From contig NZ_FOHX01000001.1 in the NCBI RefSeq assembly GCF_900111685.1, positions 682,001 to 746,000 on the forward strand: a stretch of 64,000 bases of DNA. Reading direction: 5' to 3'. The stretch's first letter is position 1; each line of letters opens with the position of its first letter. The DNA is from Nonomuraea wenchangensis. Its GTDB lineage: Bacteria > Actinomycetota > Actinomycetes > Streptosporangiales > Streptosporangiaceae. The notes beneath the pieces are model-generated. The model had not been told where the DNA came from. It saw only the letters and a program-made list of their open reading frames with translations, and did not search any database. Both the position numbers and the translations under genes were made by a program. This document shows, one piece after another, positions 7,281 through 15,533 of this stretch.

Positions 7281-9349
7281 GCGCGGAGCCCCTTAGTCGA
7301 TTCGACCACGTCCGTCAGCTTACGACGCAGCGCCTCGTAGAACATGCTCAGGGGGAACTCGTCCGGCAGGACGGCGTCCACCTTGGCCTTCTGCTCCTCC
7401 GGCAGCGCCTCGACGCCCTTGGCCCAGACGGACGCCGGGTGCGGGGCCACGTAGGCGCTGACCAGCTCGTGGGCGGCCAGCCAGTGGGCGAGCTTGGAGC
7501 GGTCGATGCTGTCGCGGTAGAGCTTCTCCACCTCGCCGCGCAGGTCGGCCACGCCGTCGGCGACGCGCGCCCAGTCGATCGACAGCCGGTTGTCGGTCCA
7601 GCGGATGACGTCGTTGCGGTGCAGGTAGGCGAACAGGAGCTGGCCGCCGAGCCCGTCGTAGTTGCGCACCCGGTCACCGCTGATGGGGAAGCGGAACAGC
7701 CGGTCGAACAGGACGGCGTGCTGGACGTAGCGGGCGTGCGGCACGCCCTCCCGCTCCAGCTTGACCGCCTCGCCGAACGCGGTCAGGTCGCAGCGCAGCT
7801 CCTCCAGCGAGTACAGCCAGTACGGCATCCGCTGCTTGATCATGAACGGGTCGAACGGCAGGTCGCCGTGGCTGTGCGTACGGTCGTGGACGAGGTCCCA
7901 CAGCACGAAGGTGTCCTCGGCGAGCGGCTGAGAGGCCAGCAGCCGGGCCGCGTCCGGCGGCAGGTCCAGCTTGAGCGTCTCGGCCGCCGCCGCCGAGACC
8001 CGGCGGAAGCGCGCGGCCTCGCGGTCGGCGAAGATGCCGCCCCAGGTGAAGCGGGCCGGCGTCTGCCGCACCGCGACGGTCTCGGGGAAGAGCACGGCCG
8101 AGTGGGTGTCGTAGCCGGAGGTGAAGTCCTGGAAGGCGATCGGCACGAACATCGGGTTGTCGTAGCCGCCGGCCTCCAGCCGGGCCAGCCAGTCCGGCCA
8201 GATCGTCCGGATCCAGACGGCCTCCAGGTTGCGGTTGGGGTTGCCGTTCTGGGTGTACATCGGGAAGACGACCAGGTGCTCCAGGCCGTCCACGCGCTGG
8301 GTGTCGGGGTGGAACAGGTCGAGCGAGTCGAGGAAGTCGGGGACGCCGAGCCCGGACGCGGCCCACTTGGCGAGGTCCGCGCGGACCGCCTCCAGGTAGG
8401 CGGCGTCGTGCGGGAAGTGCGGCGCCAGCTCGCCGACGGCGGCGGCGACGCGCTCGACCAGGGCGGCGGCCCGCTCCTTGGCCTCGTCCGGCACCGAGCC
8501 GTCCTTGACCTGCAGCGGGCGCAGCTCCTCGACGAGGTCCTTGAGCCGGGCGAACAGCTCGGCCTTCACCGCGTCGCGGGCGCCGGCCGCCGCGCCGTCC
8601 TCGGGGACGCGGGCGGCCCAGGTGACGACGTTGCCCCAGAGGGCGCGGTGGTCGTAGTCGTCGATCGAGTCGTCGCCGAACAGGTCGGAGTCGGCGAACG
8701 CGACGACCCTGCCCTGCCCGTGCCGCACGGCCACCGCGAGCGGCGCGCCCGCCGGGTCGGCCGTGGCGGAGGTCGTGAACAGCACCGTGGCGTCGCGGCC
8801 CGGCTCCACCGTCAGCACGCCGCTGCGGTAGAAGCAGGCGTCCCGCACGCCGGCGAGCAGGCCGCCGGCGGTGGCGCGCTCGGCGCGCACCCAGGTGGCG
8901 ACGCCCTGGTGGGCGTGGCCGGGGTCGCGGACCGTGGTGTGGCCGACGCCGAGGCCGAAGCGGGCGAGCAGGTCGCGCAGGTTGTTGCCGTACTTGTCCT
9001 GCTCCTCCTCGGCCAGCACGACGAGCCCGCCGCCGGCTGCCACGTACGCCTCGACGGCGTCGAGCTCCTCGCCGGACAGGATGGGGCTGCCCTGTCCGGT
9101 GGTGCGCTCCCAGCGCTCGCCCGAGGGGTGCGCGATGACCAGCACGTCCTGCTCGGCGAGGACGTCCGGCTGGAGCGTTCCCGACGTGCGGGCGGTCACC
9201 GTGTGCCCGAGATGGCGCAGCAGCTCGGCCGCCCGCGCGTAGCTGTTGTCATCGGGGTGGGCGGGGTTGATGGCCTCGGCCACCTCGCGCCGCACGGTCC
9301 ACGACTCGCTGTGGGCCTCGTCGAACAGCACCCGGGGGAACGCACGCAT
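7277..9349 (-). CDS. DUF6421 family protein with N-terminal GATase1-like domain
   Basis: The 690-residue protein appears to have two parts. Residues ~1-250 look like a class-I glutamine-amidotransferase-like fold (VLFDEAHSES start, EQDVLVIAHPSGE, AAGGGLVVLAEEE, GRVVAFADSDLFGDD), without a clear catalytic Cys. From ~265 onward is DUF6421, recognised by WIRTIWPDWLARLEAGG, LRCDLTAFGEAVKLE and RVRNYDGLGGQLLFAYLH. A compact histidine cluster, HDRTHSH at 488-494, is a plausible metal site. The function of DUF6421 is unknown. An AGGAG site lies 8 bases before the ATG. It is the first gene of a tightly coupled operon with an SDR and a PLP lyase, pointing to a small metabolic pathway. Confidence 0.8.
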   Translation of the reverse strand: MRAFPRVLFDEAHSESWTVRREVAEAINPAHPDDNSYARAAELLRHLGHTVTARTSGTLQPDVLAEQDVLVIAHPSGERWERTTGQGSPILSGEELDAVEAYVAAGGGLVVLAEEEQDKYGNNLRDLLARFGLGVGHTTVRDPGHAHQGVATWVRAERATAGGLLAGVRDACFYRSGVLTVEPGRDATVLFTTSATADPAGAPLAVAVRHGQGRVVAFADSDLFGDDSIDDYDHRALWGNVVTWAARVPEDGAAAGARDAVKAELFARLKDLVEELRPLQVKDGSVPDEAKERAAALVERVAAAVGELAPHFPHDAAYLEAVRADLAKWAASGLGVPDFLDSLDLFHPDTQRVDGLEHLVVFPMYTQNGNPNRNLEAVWIRTIWPDWLARLEAGGYDNPMFVPIAFQDFTSGYDTHSAVLFPETVAVRQTPARFTWGGIFADREAARFRRVSAAAAETLKLDLPPDAARLLASQPLAEDTFVLWDLVHDRTHSHGDLPFDPFMIKQRMPYWLYSLEELRCDLTAFGEAVKLEREGVPHARYVQHAVLFDRLFRFPISGDRVRNYDGLGGQLLFAYLHRNDVIRWTDNRLSIDWARVADGVADLRGEVEKLYRDSIDRSKLAHWLAAHELVSAYVAPHPASVWAKGVEALPEEQKAKVDAVLPDEFPLSMFYEALRRKLTDVVESTKGLRA

Positions 9350-9419
9350 GAAATATCTCCTGTATCGACCGCCTTATGCCGAAAAATATACACAAAGAGG
9401 GTGATGGTTGGATACAACC

Positions 9420-10100
9420 TCAGGCCGCTCCCGGCCGGACGACCCCCGACTCGTACGCGAACACCACCGCCTGCGCCCGGTCCCGCAGGGACAGCTTCAT
9501 GAGCACCCGCGCCACGTGCGTCTTCACCGTCGCCTCCCCCACGAACAGCTCGCCGGCGATCTCGGCGTTGGTCAGGCCGCGGGCCAGCAGCCGCAGCACC
9601 TCCAGCTCGCGCGGCGTCAGCTCGCCCAGCATCGGCGACGGCTTCGGCTCGGCCCGTCCGGCGAACGTGGCGATCACCCGGCTGGTCACCGCCGGGTCGA
9701 GCAGCGCGTCGCCCGCGTGCACCACTCTTATGGCCTCCAGGAGCTGCTCCGGCGGCGAGACCTTCAGCAGGAAGCCGCTGGTGCCGGCGCGCAGCGCCGC
9801 GTAGAGGTTCTCGTCGGTGTCGAACGTCGTCAGCGTGATGACCTTCGGCGGCGACGGCGTGTCGAGCAGCTCCCTGGCCGCCGACAGCCCGTCCAGCCGG
9901 GGCATCGAGATGTCCATGAGGACGATGTCCGGGCGCGTGCGCCGCGCCACGGAGATCGCCTCCCGCCCGTCGGCCGCCTCGCCGACGACTTCCATGCCGG
10001 GGTCGCTGTCGACGACCATGCGCAGCCCGGCTCTCACCATCGCCTGGTCGTCCGCGATGACTATGCGTATGCCCACAGCCGGAGGGTAGACTCCGGGCAT
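9420..10100 (-). CDS. NarL/FixJ-type response regulator
   Basis: A receiver domain (residues ~11-128) carries the acidic pair DD (IVIADDQ), the phosphoacceptor in DIVLMDISMP, T in ITLTTFD and K in FLLKVSPPE. A LuxR-type helix-turn-helix follows at ~155-220 (LTPRELEVLRLLARGLTNAEIAGELFVGEATVKTH). No histidine kinase lies beside it, so it is an orphan here. The nearest upstream genes encode a Ser/Thr kinase and its partner, and the DUF6421 operon starts 70 bases downstream on the same strand. A GTG at 10076 is an alternative start. DNA targets cannot be told from the sequence. Confidence 0.92.
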   Translation of the reverse strand: MPGVYPPAVGIRIVIADDQAMVRAGLRMVVDSDPGMEVVGEAADGREAISVARRTRPDIVLMDISMPRLDGLSAARELLDTPSPPKVITLTTFDTDENLYAALRAGTSGFLLKVSPPEQLLEAIRVVHAGDALLDPAVTSRVIATFAGRAEPKPSPMLGELTPRELEVLRLLARGLTNAEIAGELFVGEATVKTHVARVLMKLSLRDRAQAVVFAYESGVVRPGAA

Positions 10101-10145
10101 ATGCCTTGAACACCCAGGTCAAGCCGGGTGCAAGTCAGTTCCAAG

Positions 10146-11888
10146 TCACGAGACCTGGATGCTCTGCCTGAAGCGGGCCTGGGTCGCGTCGTCGCAGTTC
10201 GACTTGGCGCAGAAGTACATCACGAGCATGTTCTTGGGCTGCCTGGCGATGACGTAGCTGACGAAGCCGAGCCGGGCGCCGCTCGACTGGTCGATGATGG
10301 AGCCGTCGAAGCGGGTGGCCGGTTTGTTGCCCGCCTGGTCCTGCACCGGCTTGCCCACGTCGACCGTGCCGGGCAGCAGGGAGTCCATCTTGGCCTTCAT
10401 CGAGTCGGAGTCGCCGGCCGGGTCCAGGGTGTCGGAGATCTGCACGTACACACCGGAGGCGCCCTCCGGGTCGTCGGCGATCACCTGCGAGATCGCCGAC
10501 CAGTCGGCGCCGGGACCGGCCACGAACAGCGACTCGAACTCCGTCGCGTGCGGCGAGGCCACGGCGAACAGGTCCCGGTGGGTGCGCGCCGTCCAGTCGC
10601 CGGGGTAGTCGAAGGCGACCGGCGCGGCCGGGCTGGGCTGGTAGCGGGTCCAGGTGTCGCCGCGATGGCTGAAGACGATGAACGCCACCAGCGCCAGCGC
10701 GGTGACGGCGGCGACCAGCGTGACCGCCACGATCGGCACCCTGCCGGGCCGCTTGCCGCGTGCGGCGGGCGTGGTCGCCGGCGCGGGCGCGTAGGTGCCG
10801 GGGCTGGGGTGCGGGCCGGAGGGCGGGCCTCCGTACGGATAGGAGTGCGGCCCCGAGGAGCCCGGCACGGAGTGCGGGCCGGAGCCGGGCCCCGAGCCCG
10901 GGAACGAGCCCGGAATCGAGCCAGGGATCGAGCCCGGAATTGAGCGGGGCCCGGAGGAACCCGGCACGGAGCCCGGGCCGGAGTGCGGGCTCGTCCCGGG
11001 GCGCGGCACCAGGCCGCCGCCCAGCAGCGCGTCCGGGTCGGCCTGGGGGCCGCTGATCGCGTCACGGAGCGCGGTGACGAACTCGGTGCAGGTGGCGTAG
11101 CGCTGCTCGGGCGCCTTGGCCAGCGCCCGCGCCATCACGGCGTCCACCTGCGGCGGCAGCTCGGGCCTGATGTGCGACAGCGGCACGGGCTGCTCGGCGA
11201 GGTGCGCCCAGAGCAGCGCGATGTCGTTCTCCCGCTGGAACGGCAGCCGCCCCGACAGCGCCTCGTAGACCACGCAGGCCAGCGCGTACTGGTCGCAGCG
11301 CCCGTCGATGTGCTCCTTGTTGATCTGCTCGGGCGACATGTACCGGGGCGTGCCGATGAACTGGTCGGTCTGGGTCAGCCCGGAGATGGACGAGCGGTGC
11401 TTGGTGATGCCGAAGTCGGTGAGGTAGACGTGGTCGCCGGCCAGCAGGATGTTGGCCGGCTTGACGTCGCGGTGGATGAGGTCGTGGGCGTGGGCGGCGT
11501 CGAGCGCGGCGGCCACCTGCGCGAAGATGCGGTTGGCCGGGCCGAGCGGCAGCGGCCCCCGGTCGTGGATGAAGCGGCGCAGGTCGAGGCCGTCCACGTA
11601 ACGCATGGCGATGTAGAGCACGCCGTCGGCGTCGGCGTTGGCCTCGTAGATCGGGATGATGTTGGGGTGCTCGATGCTGGCGACGGTCCTGGACTCCAGG
11701 ATGAACCGCTGCCTGAACCGGTCGTCGACGCTGAGCACCGGGTTGAGGATCTTCAGCGCGACGCGGCGGCTCAACCGGGGGTCGAGCGCCAGGTAGACGA
11801 CGGCCATGCCGCCCTTGCCGACGATGTCCTCGATGTAGTACCCGGCCACCTCCTGGCCGATGAGCGATCTGTCGTTCAAGTGCATCAC
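10146..11888 (-). CDS. PknB-like membrane serine/threonine protein kinase
   Basis: The Hanks-type kinase domain occupies ~15-275: glycine loop GKGGMAVVY, ATP lysine K46, catalytic loop HRDVKPANI (D141), DFG at 158-160, and SPE for APE near residue 185. A Pro/Gly/Ser/His linker with PGSI repeats spans ~285-370. One membrane helix follows at ~378-400, then a ~170-residue extracytoplasmic domain that resembles proteins with a lipoprotein-like sensor fold. The gene starts with GTG at 11888 (ATG at 11885), overlapping the stop of the upstream gene, so kinase and pseudoprotease are made together. The ligand of the outer domain is unknown. Confidence 0.92.
   Translation of the reverse strand: MMHLNDRSLIGQEVAGYYIEDIVGKGGMAVVYLALDPRLSRRVALKILNPVLSVDDRFRQRFILESRTVASIEHPNIIPIYEANADADGVLYIAMRYVDGLDLRRFIHDRGPLPLGPANRIFAQVAAALDAAHAHDLIHRDVKPANILLAGDHVYLTDFGITKHRSSISGLTQTDQFIGTPRYMSPEQINKEHIDGRCDQYALACVVYEALSGRLPFQRENDIALLWAHLAEQPVPLSHIRPELPPQVDAVMARALAKAPEQRYATCTEFVTALRDAISGPQADPDALLGGGLVPRPGTSPHSGPGSVPGSSGPRSIPGSIPGSIPGSFPGSGPGSGPHSVPGSSGPHSYPYGGPPSGPHPSPGTYAPAPATTPAARGKRPGRVPIVAVTLVAAVTALALVAFIVFSHRGDTWTRYQPSPAAPVAFDYPGDWTARTHRDLFAVASPHATEFESLFVAGPGADWSAISQVIADDPEGASGVYVQISDTLDPAGDSDSMKAKMDSLLPGTVDVGKPVQDQAGNKPATRFDGSIIDQSSGARLGFVSYVIARQPKNMLVMYFCAKSNCDDATQARFRQSIQVS
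10860..10980 (-). repeat. Short repeats encoding the PGS-rich kinase linker
   Basis: Between the kinase and membrane segments the DNA carries consecutive 12-base units of the type GAGCCCGGAATC, encoding PGSI/PGSF/PGSG repeats. The units diverge only slightly, so slippage during replication could change linker length between strains. Confidence 0.7.
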
Positions 11889-13372
11889 GTCTCGATGGGG
11901 TGTCCGCAGTAGCCGCAGAAGCGGTGACCGGCGCCCAGTCTCATGCCACAGGAAACGCAGTACTTCATCGGGCCCTCCTGCGCCGTCAGGACCTGCTGCT
12001 GCTGCGGGACCACCTGGAACGGCTGGGAGCGCCGGACGACGACGGTCTGGCTGGCGCCTTCGTCGAACGCGGGGCCGGTCGCAAGCGGTGGCGGCAGTTC
12101 TTCCGTACGTCTGTCAGGAGTGCGGCGGCGCCACAGCAGATACGCCCCGCCGCCCGCGGCGAGGAAGAGGACGCCGGCCGCCACCAGGAACGGCCACAGC
12201 GGCCGGGAGGAGGAGGCCGGGGGCGCGGCGAGCTGCTTGGTGCCCTGGTCCTCGGGGCCGCCGCGCTTGGCCAGCGTGGTCTTGAGCAGGTTGGCGGCCA
12301 CCACGTCGCCGGGGTAGAGCTCCAGCACGCGCTGGAAGCCCGGCGCGGCCTCGGTGTAGTACTTGGTGTGGTAGCGGGCGAGCGCCGCCTCGAACGCGGT
12401 GTCGATGGCTCCGCGGCGCGGCGTCACCTTGGCCTGGGTGAGGACGTTCAGGACCTCGCGGATCCCGAGCATCTTGCCTTCCTTGCCGCCGCCGATGAGC
12501 AGGCCGATGACGTGGCCGTCCTTGTCGCCGATGACCGGCGCGCCCACCATGCCCTTGTCGGCCATGGCGCCCAGCTCGGCCGGCTCGTCCACCTTCTTCT
12601 CCGGGTCGCCGAACGGCCGGCCCGTCTGGCCCTTGCCGCCGCCCTGCCCGAGGTGGGCGATCGTGACGGTGTGCTGCACGTCCGGGCCGGGGCGGCCGAG
12701 GAAGCCCGCGACGTTGGTGGGCGAGCCCACCTGGTCGGGCACCTTGTCGGCCAGCGGCGCGGTCGGCATGCCGACGCCGGTCGCGGGGGTCAGCGGCACC
12801 AGCACCGCGGGGTCGTCGGGGTCGGGGCCGGCCTTGATGCACTTGACCTTGTAGCCGTCGGTGCTGGCCGGGGTGACGTTGGGGTACGCGGTGATCTCGG
12901 TCGTGACGTCGATGATGCAGGTGGCGGTGTCGGTCTTGGGCGGGTAGCACTCCTGCAGGTGGTGGTTGAGCCGGTCGTCGGAGAGCTTGTGCTTCTTGTA
13001 GTCGGCCGGGATCTTCACCTTGTGGTGCTCGGCGAAGATCCTGTTGGCGGCGTAGACGGCGACGTCGTCGGAGTTGACCGCCAGGCGGCGCAGACCGACG
13101 ACGGTGCCGTCGGGGTTGACGACCGTGCCGGTGCCCGACGCGAAGGGGATGTCGTAGGACCGCTCCACGTGTTTCAGCTCGCCGATGTGGTCGAGCAGGG
13201 TGATCTCCACGTGGGAGACCGCTTCCAGGCGTACCACGGCGGGGGTGACCAGGTCCGTGATGCCGCTGGGGTGGTCGTGGGCCGCGGCCGGCGCCGCGGT
13301 CAGGAACACCGCCGCCGACATGACCGCCGACATCGCCGCGACGGCACCGAGAAGAGCTGTGAGGCGCGCCAT
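11885..13372 (-). CDS. Membrane trypsin-like pseudoprotease with C-terminal zinc ribbon
   Basis: A signal peptide (~1-31, ending AAPAAA) is followed by a trypsin-like beta-barrel region, a helical TPR-like stretch (~325-370), a membrane helix (~391-414), a low-complexity linker and a C-terminal zinc ribbon with CVSCG and CGYCG. The fold cues are chymotrypsin-like: GTGTVVNPDG near residue 80 and GAPVIGDKDGHVIGL near 277. The histidine expected after TVVNPDG is absent (VVGLRRLAV) and the nucleophile motif GNSGGP reads GMVGAP, so protease activity is unlikely. Predicted topology is outer barrel and inner zinc ribbon. It is cotranscribed with the kinase, whose topology is the reverse. Confidence 0.8.
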   Translation of the reverse strand: MARLTALLGAVAAMSAVMSAAVFLTAAPAAAHDHPSGITDLVTPAVVRLEAVSHVEITLLDHIGELKHVERSYDIPFASGTGTVVNPDGTVVGLRRLAVNSDDVAVYAANRIFAEHHKVKIPADYKKHKLSDDRLNHHLQECYPPKTDTATCIIDVTTEITAYPNVTPASTDGYKVKCIKAGPDPDDPAVLVPLTPATGVGMPTAPLADKVPDQVGSPTNVAGFLGRPGPDVQHTVTIAHLGQGGGKGQTGRPFGDPEKKVDEPAELGAMADKGMVGAPVIGDKDGHVIGLLIGGGKEGKMLGIREVLNVLTQAKVTPRRGAIDTAFEAALARYHTKYYTEAAPGFQRVLELYPGDVVAANLLKTTLAKRGGPEDQGTKQLAAPPASSSRPLWPFLVAAGVLFLAAGGGAYLLWRRRTPDRRTEELPPPLATGPAFDEGASQTVVVRRSQPFQVVPQQQQVLTAQEGPMKYCVSCGMRLGAGHRFCGYCGHPIET

Positions 13373-13446
13373 CTCTCCGCTCCCAACACAAGGACTAGGA
13401 CCAGCGTCCCAATCACCCGTCGTAAGTCAATAGACCACTACGTAGA

Positions 13447-13456
13447 CAAGCGCTTG
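13447..13456. promoter_or_regulatory. CAAGCGCTTG palindrome in the hyuAB promoter
   Basis: A perfect 10-bp palindrome sits 23 bases before the hyuA start. The same core occurs at 25489-25504, and with one mismatch at 29236. The form resembles the AnCAAGnnCTTGnT operators of some TetR-family repressors. The regulator is not in the window. Confidence 0.6.
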
Positions 13457-13478
13457 CTAGGGGGCGTAGCGTACCCGG

Positions 13479-15533
13479 GTGGCCTACTCGATCGGCGTCG
13501 ATGTCGGCGGCACCTTCACCGATGTGGTCCTTCGAGATACGTCCGGCGCGATTTCCGTGGCCAAGTGCTTGAGTACCCACTACGACCCCATCGCGGGAAT
13601 CGTGGCGGGCGTTACGCGCGCGCTCGGCGGCCGGGATCCCGCGCAGGTCACGCGGGTGGTGCACGCCACGACGCTGGCCACCAACGCGGTGCTGGAGCGG
13701 ACCGGCGTACGTGTCGCCTATGTCACGACTCAGGGTTTTCGTAGCGTCGTGCCGCTCGGCCGCTACGCCCGCGTCGAGGAGGACCGCTACGACCTCCGCT
13801 TCACCCCGCCCCCTCCCCCGGTCGCGCCCGAGGACTGCTTCGAGGTGACCGAGCGCGTCTCGGCGCGCGGCGAGGTCCTGACACCCCTCGACGACGCCTC
13901 CGTACGCCGGGTCGCCGCCGAGATCGCCCGGCGCGGCATCGGCTCGGCCGCCGTGTGCCTGCTGCACGCCTACGCCAACCCCGCCCACGAGCGGCGGGTC
14001 GCGGAGATCCTGCGCGCGTCGGTGCCGTCGGTCGTGACCAGCACGGAGGTGTGGCCGGAGATCCGCGAGTACGAGCGCGCCACCACCACCATCATGTCCG
14101 CCTACGTCGGCCCGCTCATGGCCTCCTACCTGTCCCGGCTGCGCGAGCGGCTGGCCGCGCTCGGGATCCGCGCCCCCGTCCACGTCATGGAGTCCGGGGG
14201 CGGCGTCGTCTCCGCCGAGCTGGCCGCGCGGCGGGCCGTGGCCACCATCGAGTCGGGGCCGGCGGCCGGGGTGCTGGCGGCGGCCGGGGCCGGGTTCGCC
14301 GACGCGATCTCGTTCGACATGGGCGGGACCACCGCCAAGGCGTGCGTGGTGCGCGGCGGGCGGCCGGAGATCACGCACGAGTTCCACGTCGGCGGCAAGG
14401 GCAGCTTCGGCGGGCGGCGGGCGGGCACCGGCGTGCCCATCAGGACCCCGGCCATCGACCTGGCGGAGGTGGGCGCGGGCGGCGGCAGCGTGGCCTGGCT
14501 GGACCCGGCGGGCACGCTGCGCGTCGGGCCGCGCTCGGCCGGGTCGTCCCCCGGCCCCGCCTGCTACGGGCTGGGCGGCGCGGAGCCCACGGTCACGGAC
14601 GCCAACCTGGTGCTCGGCTACCTCGCCTCCGCCTCGATCCCGCTCACGCCGGCCCTCGCGGAGCAGGCGCTCGACCGGCTCGCCGGGCCGCTCGGCGTGG
14701 CCCGGGAGGAGGCGGCACGGGCGGTGCACGAGATCGTCAGCGCCGCGATGGCCTCCGCCGTGCACGTCGTGACCGTGCAGCGGGGCATCGACCCGCGCGG
14801 CTTCGCCCTGGTGGCCTTCGGCGGGGCGGGGCCCATGCACGCGGCGCGGGTGGCCGAGCGGTTCGGGATCGCGACGGTCGTGGTGCCCGCCCACTGCGGG
14901 GTGGCCTCGGCGGCGGGGCTGCTGGCCGGCGACCTCGCCACCGAGCGGGTCCGGTCCCGGCTCGACGCGGGCGACCCCGAGCCGGTCTTCGCCGGGCTCG
15001 TGGCGGAGGCGGCGGCCGACCTGGGGGTGTCGCCGGCCGATCCGGAGGTGCGGGTGGAGCGGTCGGTGGACGTGCGTTTCGTCGGCCAGTCGCACGACCT
15101 CACGGTGGCGTGGTCGCCGTCCCGCGACGAGCTCGCCGCCCGTTTCGCCGGGCGGTACCGGCAGGTGTACGGGATCGCGCAGCGCGGCGAGATCGAGCTG
15201 GTCGGCTACCGCGTCCGTGTCACCGCCCCCGCGCAGGCCCGCGAGCGCCCGATATCCGCCGTCGTCGGGACCCCCGAGCACCCGCCGCCCGCTCCTGCGG
15301 CGCGCCCCGGCCCGGCCGGCGCGGCCGGCGCGGGCGGGAGGCGTAGGGCGTACTTCGGCGAGTGCGGCGGCTTCGTCGAGGTGCCCGTGCACACCCGGGT
15401 GAGCCTGCCGGAGCGGTTGCCCGGCCCTGCGATCGTCGAGGACGCGGAGTCCACGATCGTGGTCCCGCCCTCCTGGACCGCCGCCCCCGCCCCCGCCGGC
15501 GCGGTCCACCTCACCCGGGGAGGCCGCCCGTGA
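13479..15533 (+). CDS. hyuA: Hydantoinase/oxoprolinase family protein, subunit A
   Basis: The 684-residue protein begins YSIGVDVGGTFTDVVL, the ATPase-type N-terminal signature of hydantoinase/oxoprolinase A subunits, and contains VVHATTLATNAVLERTG, DMGGTTAKACVV and the VAFGGAGPMHAARVAE block. These enzymes use ATP to open 5-membered cyclic amides such as hydantoins, 5-oxoproline or N-methylhydantoin, or to carboxylate ketones in the acetone/acetophenone carboxylase branch. The start is GTG at 13479, with a purine-rich AGGGGGC upstream. It overlaps subunit B by GTGA. The CAAGCGCTTG operator upstream suggests inducible catabolic control. The substrate cannot be assigned. Confidence 0.92.
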   Translation: MAYSIGVDVGGTFTDVVLRDTSGAISVAKCLSTHYDPIAGIVAGVTRALGGRDPAQVTRVVHATTLATNAVLERTGVRVAYVTTQGFRSVVPLGRYARVEEDRYDLRFTPPPPPVAPEDCFEVTERVSARGEVLTPLDDASVRRVAAEIARRGIGSAAVCLLHAYANPAHERRVAEILRASVPSVVTSTEVWPEIREYERATTTIMSAYVGPLMASYLSRLRERLAALGIRAPVHVMESGGGVVSAELAARRAVATIESGPAAGVLAAAGAGFADAISFDMGGTTAKACVVRGGRPEITHEFHVGGKGSFGGRRAGTGVPIRTPAIDLAEVGAGGGSVAWLDPAGTLRVGPRSAGSSPGPACYGLGGAEPTVTDANLVLGYLASASIPLTPALAEQALDRLAGPLGVAREEAARAVHEIVSAAMASAVHVVTVQRGIDPRGFALVAFGGAGPMHAARVAERFGIATVVVPAHCGVASAAGLLAGDLATERVRSRLDAGDPEPVFAGLVAEAAADLGVSPADPEVRVERSVDVRFVGQSHDLTVAWSPSRDELAARFAGRYRQVYGIAQRGEIELVGYRVRVTAPAQARERPISAVVGTPEHPPPAPAARPGPAGAAGAGGRRRAYFGECGGFVEVPVHTRVSLPERLPGPAIVEDAESTIVVPPSWTAAPAPAGAVHLTRGGRP

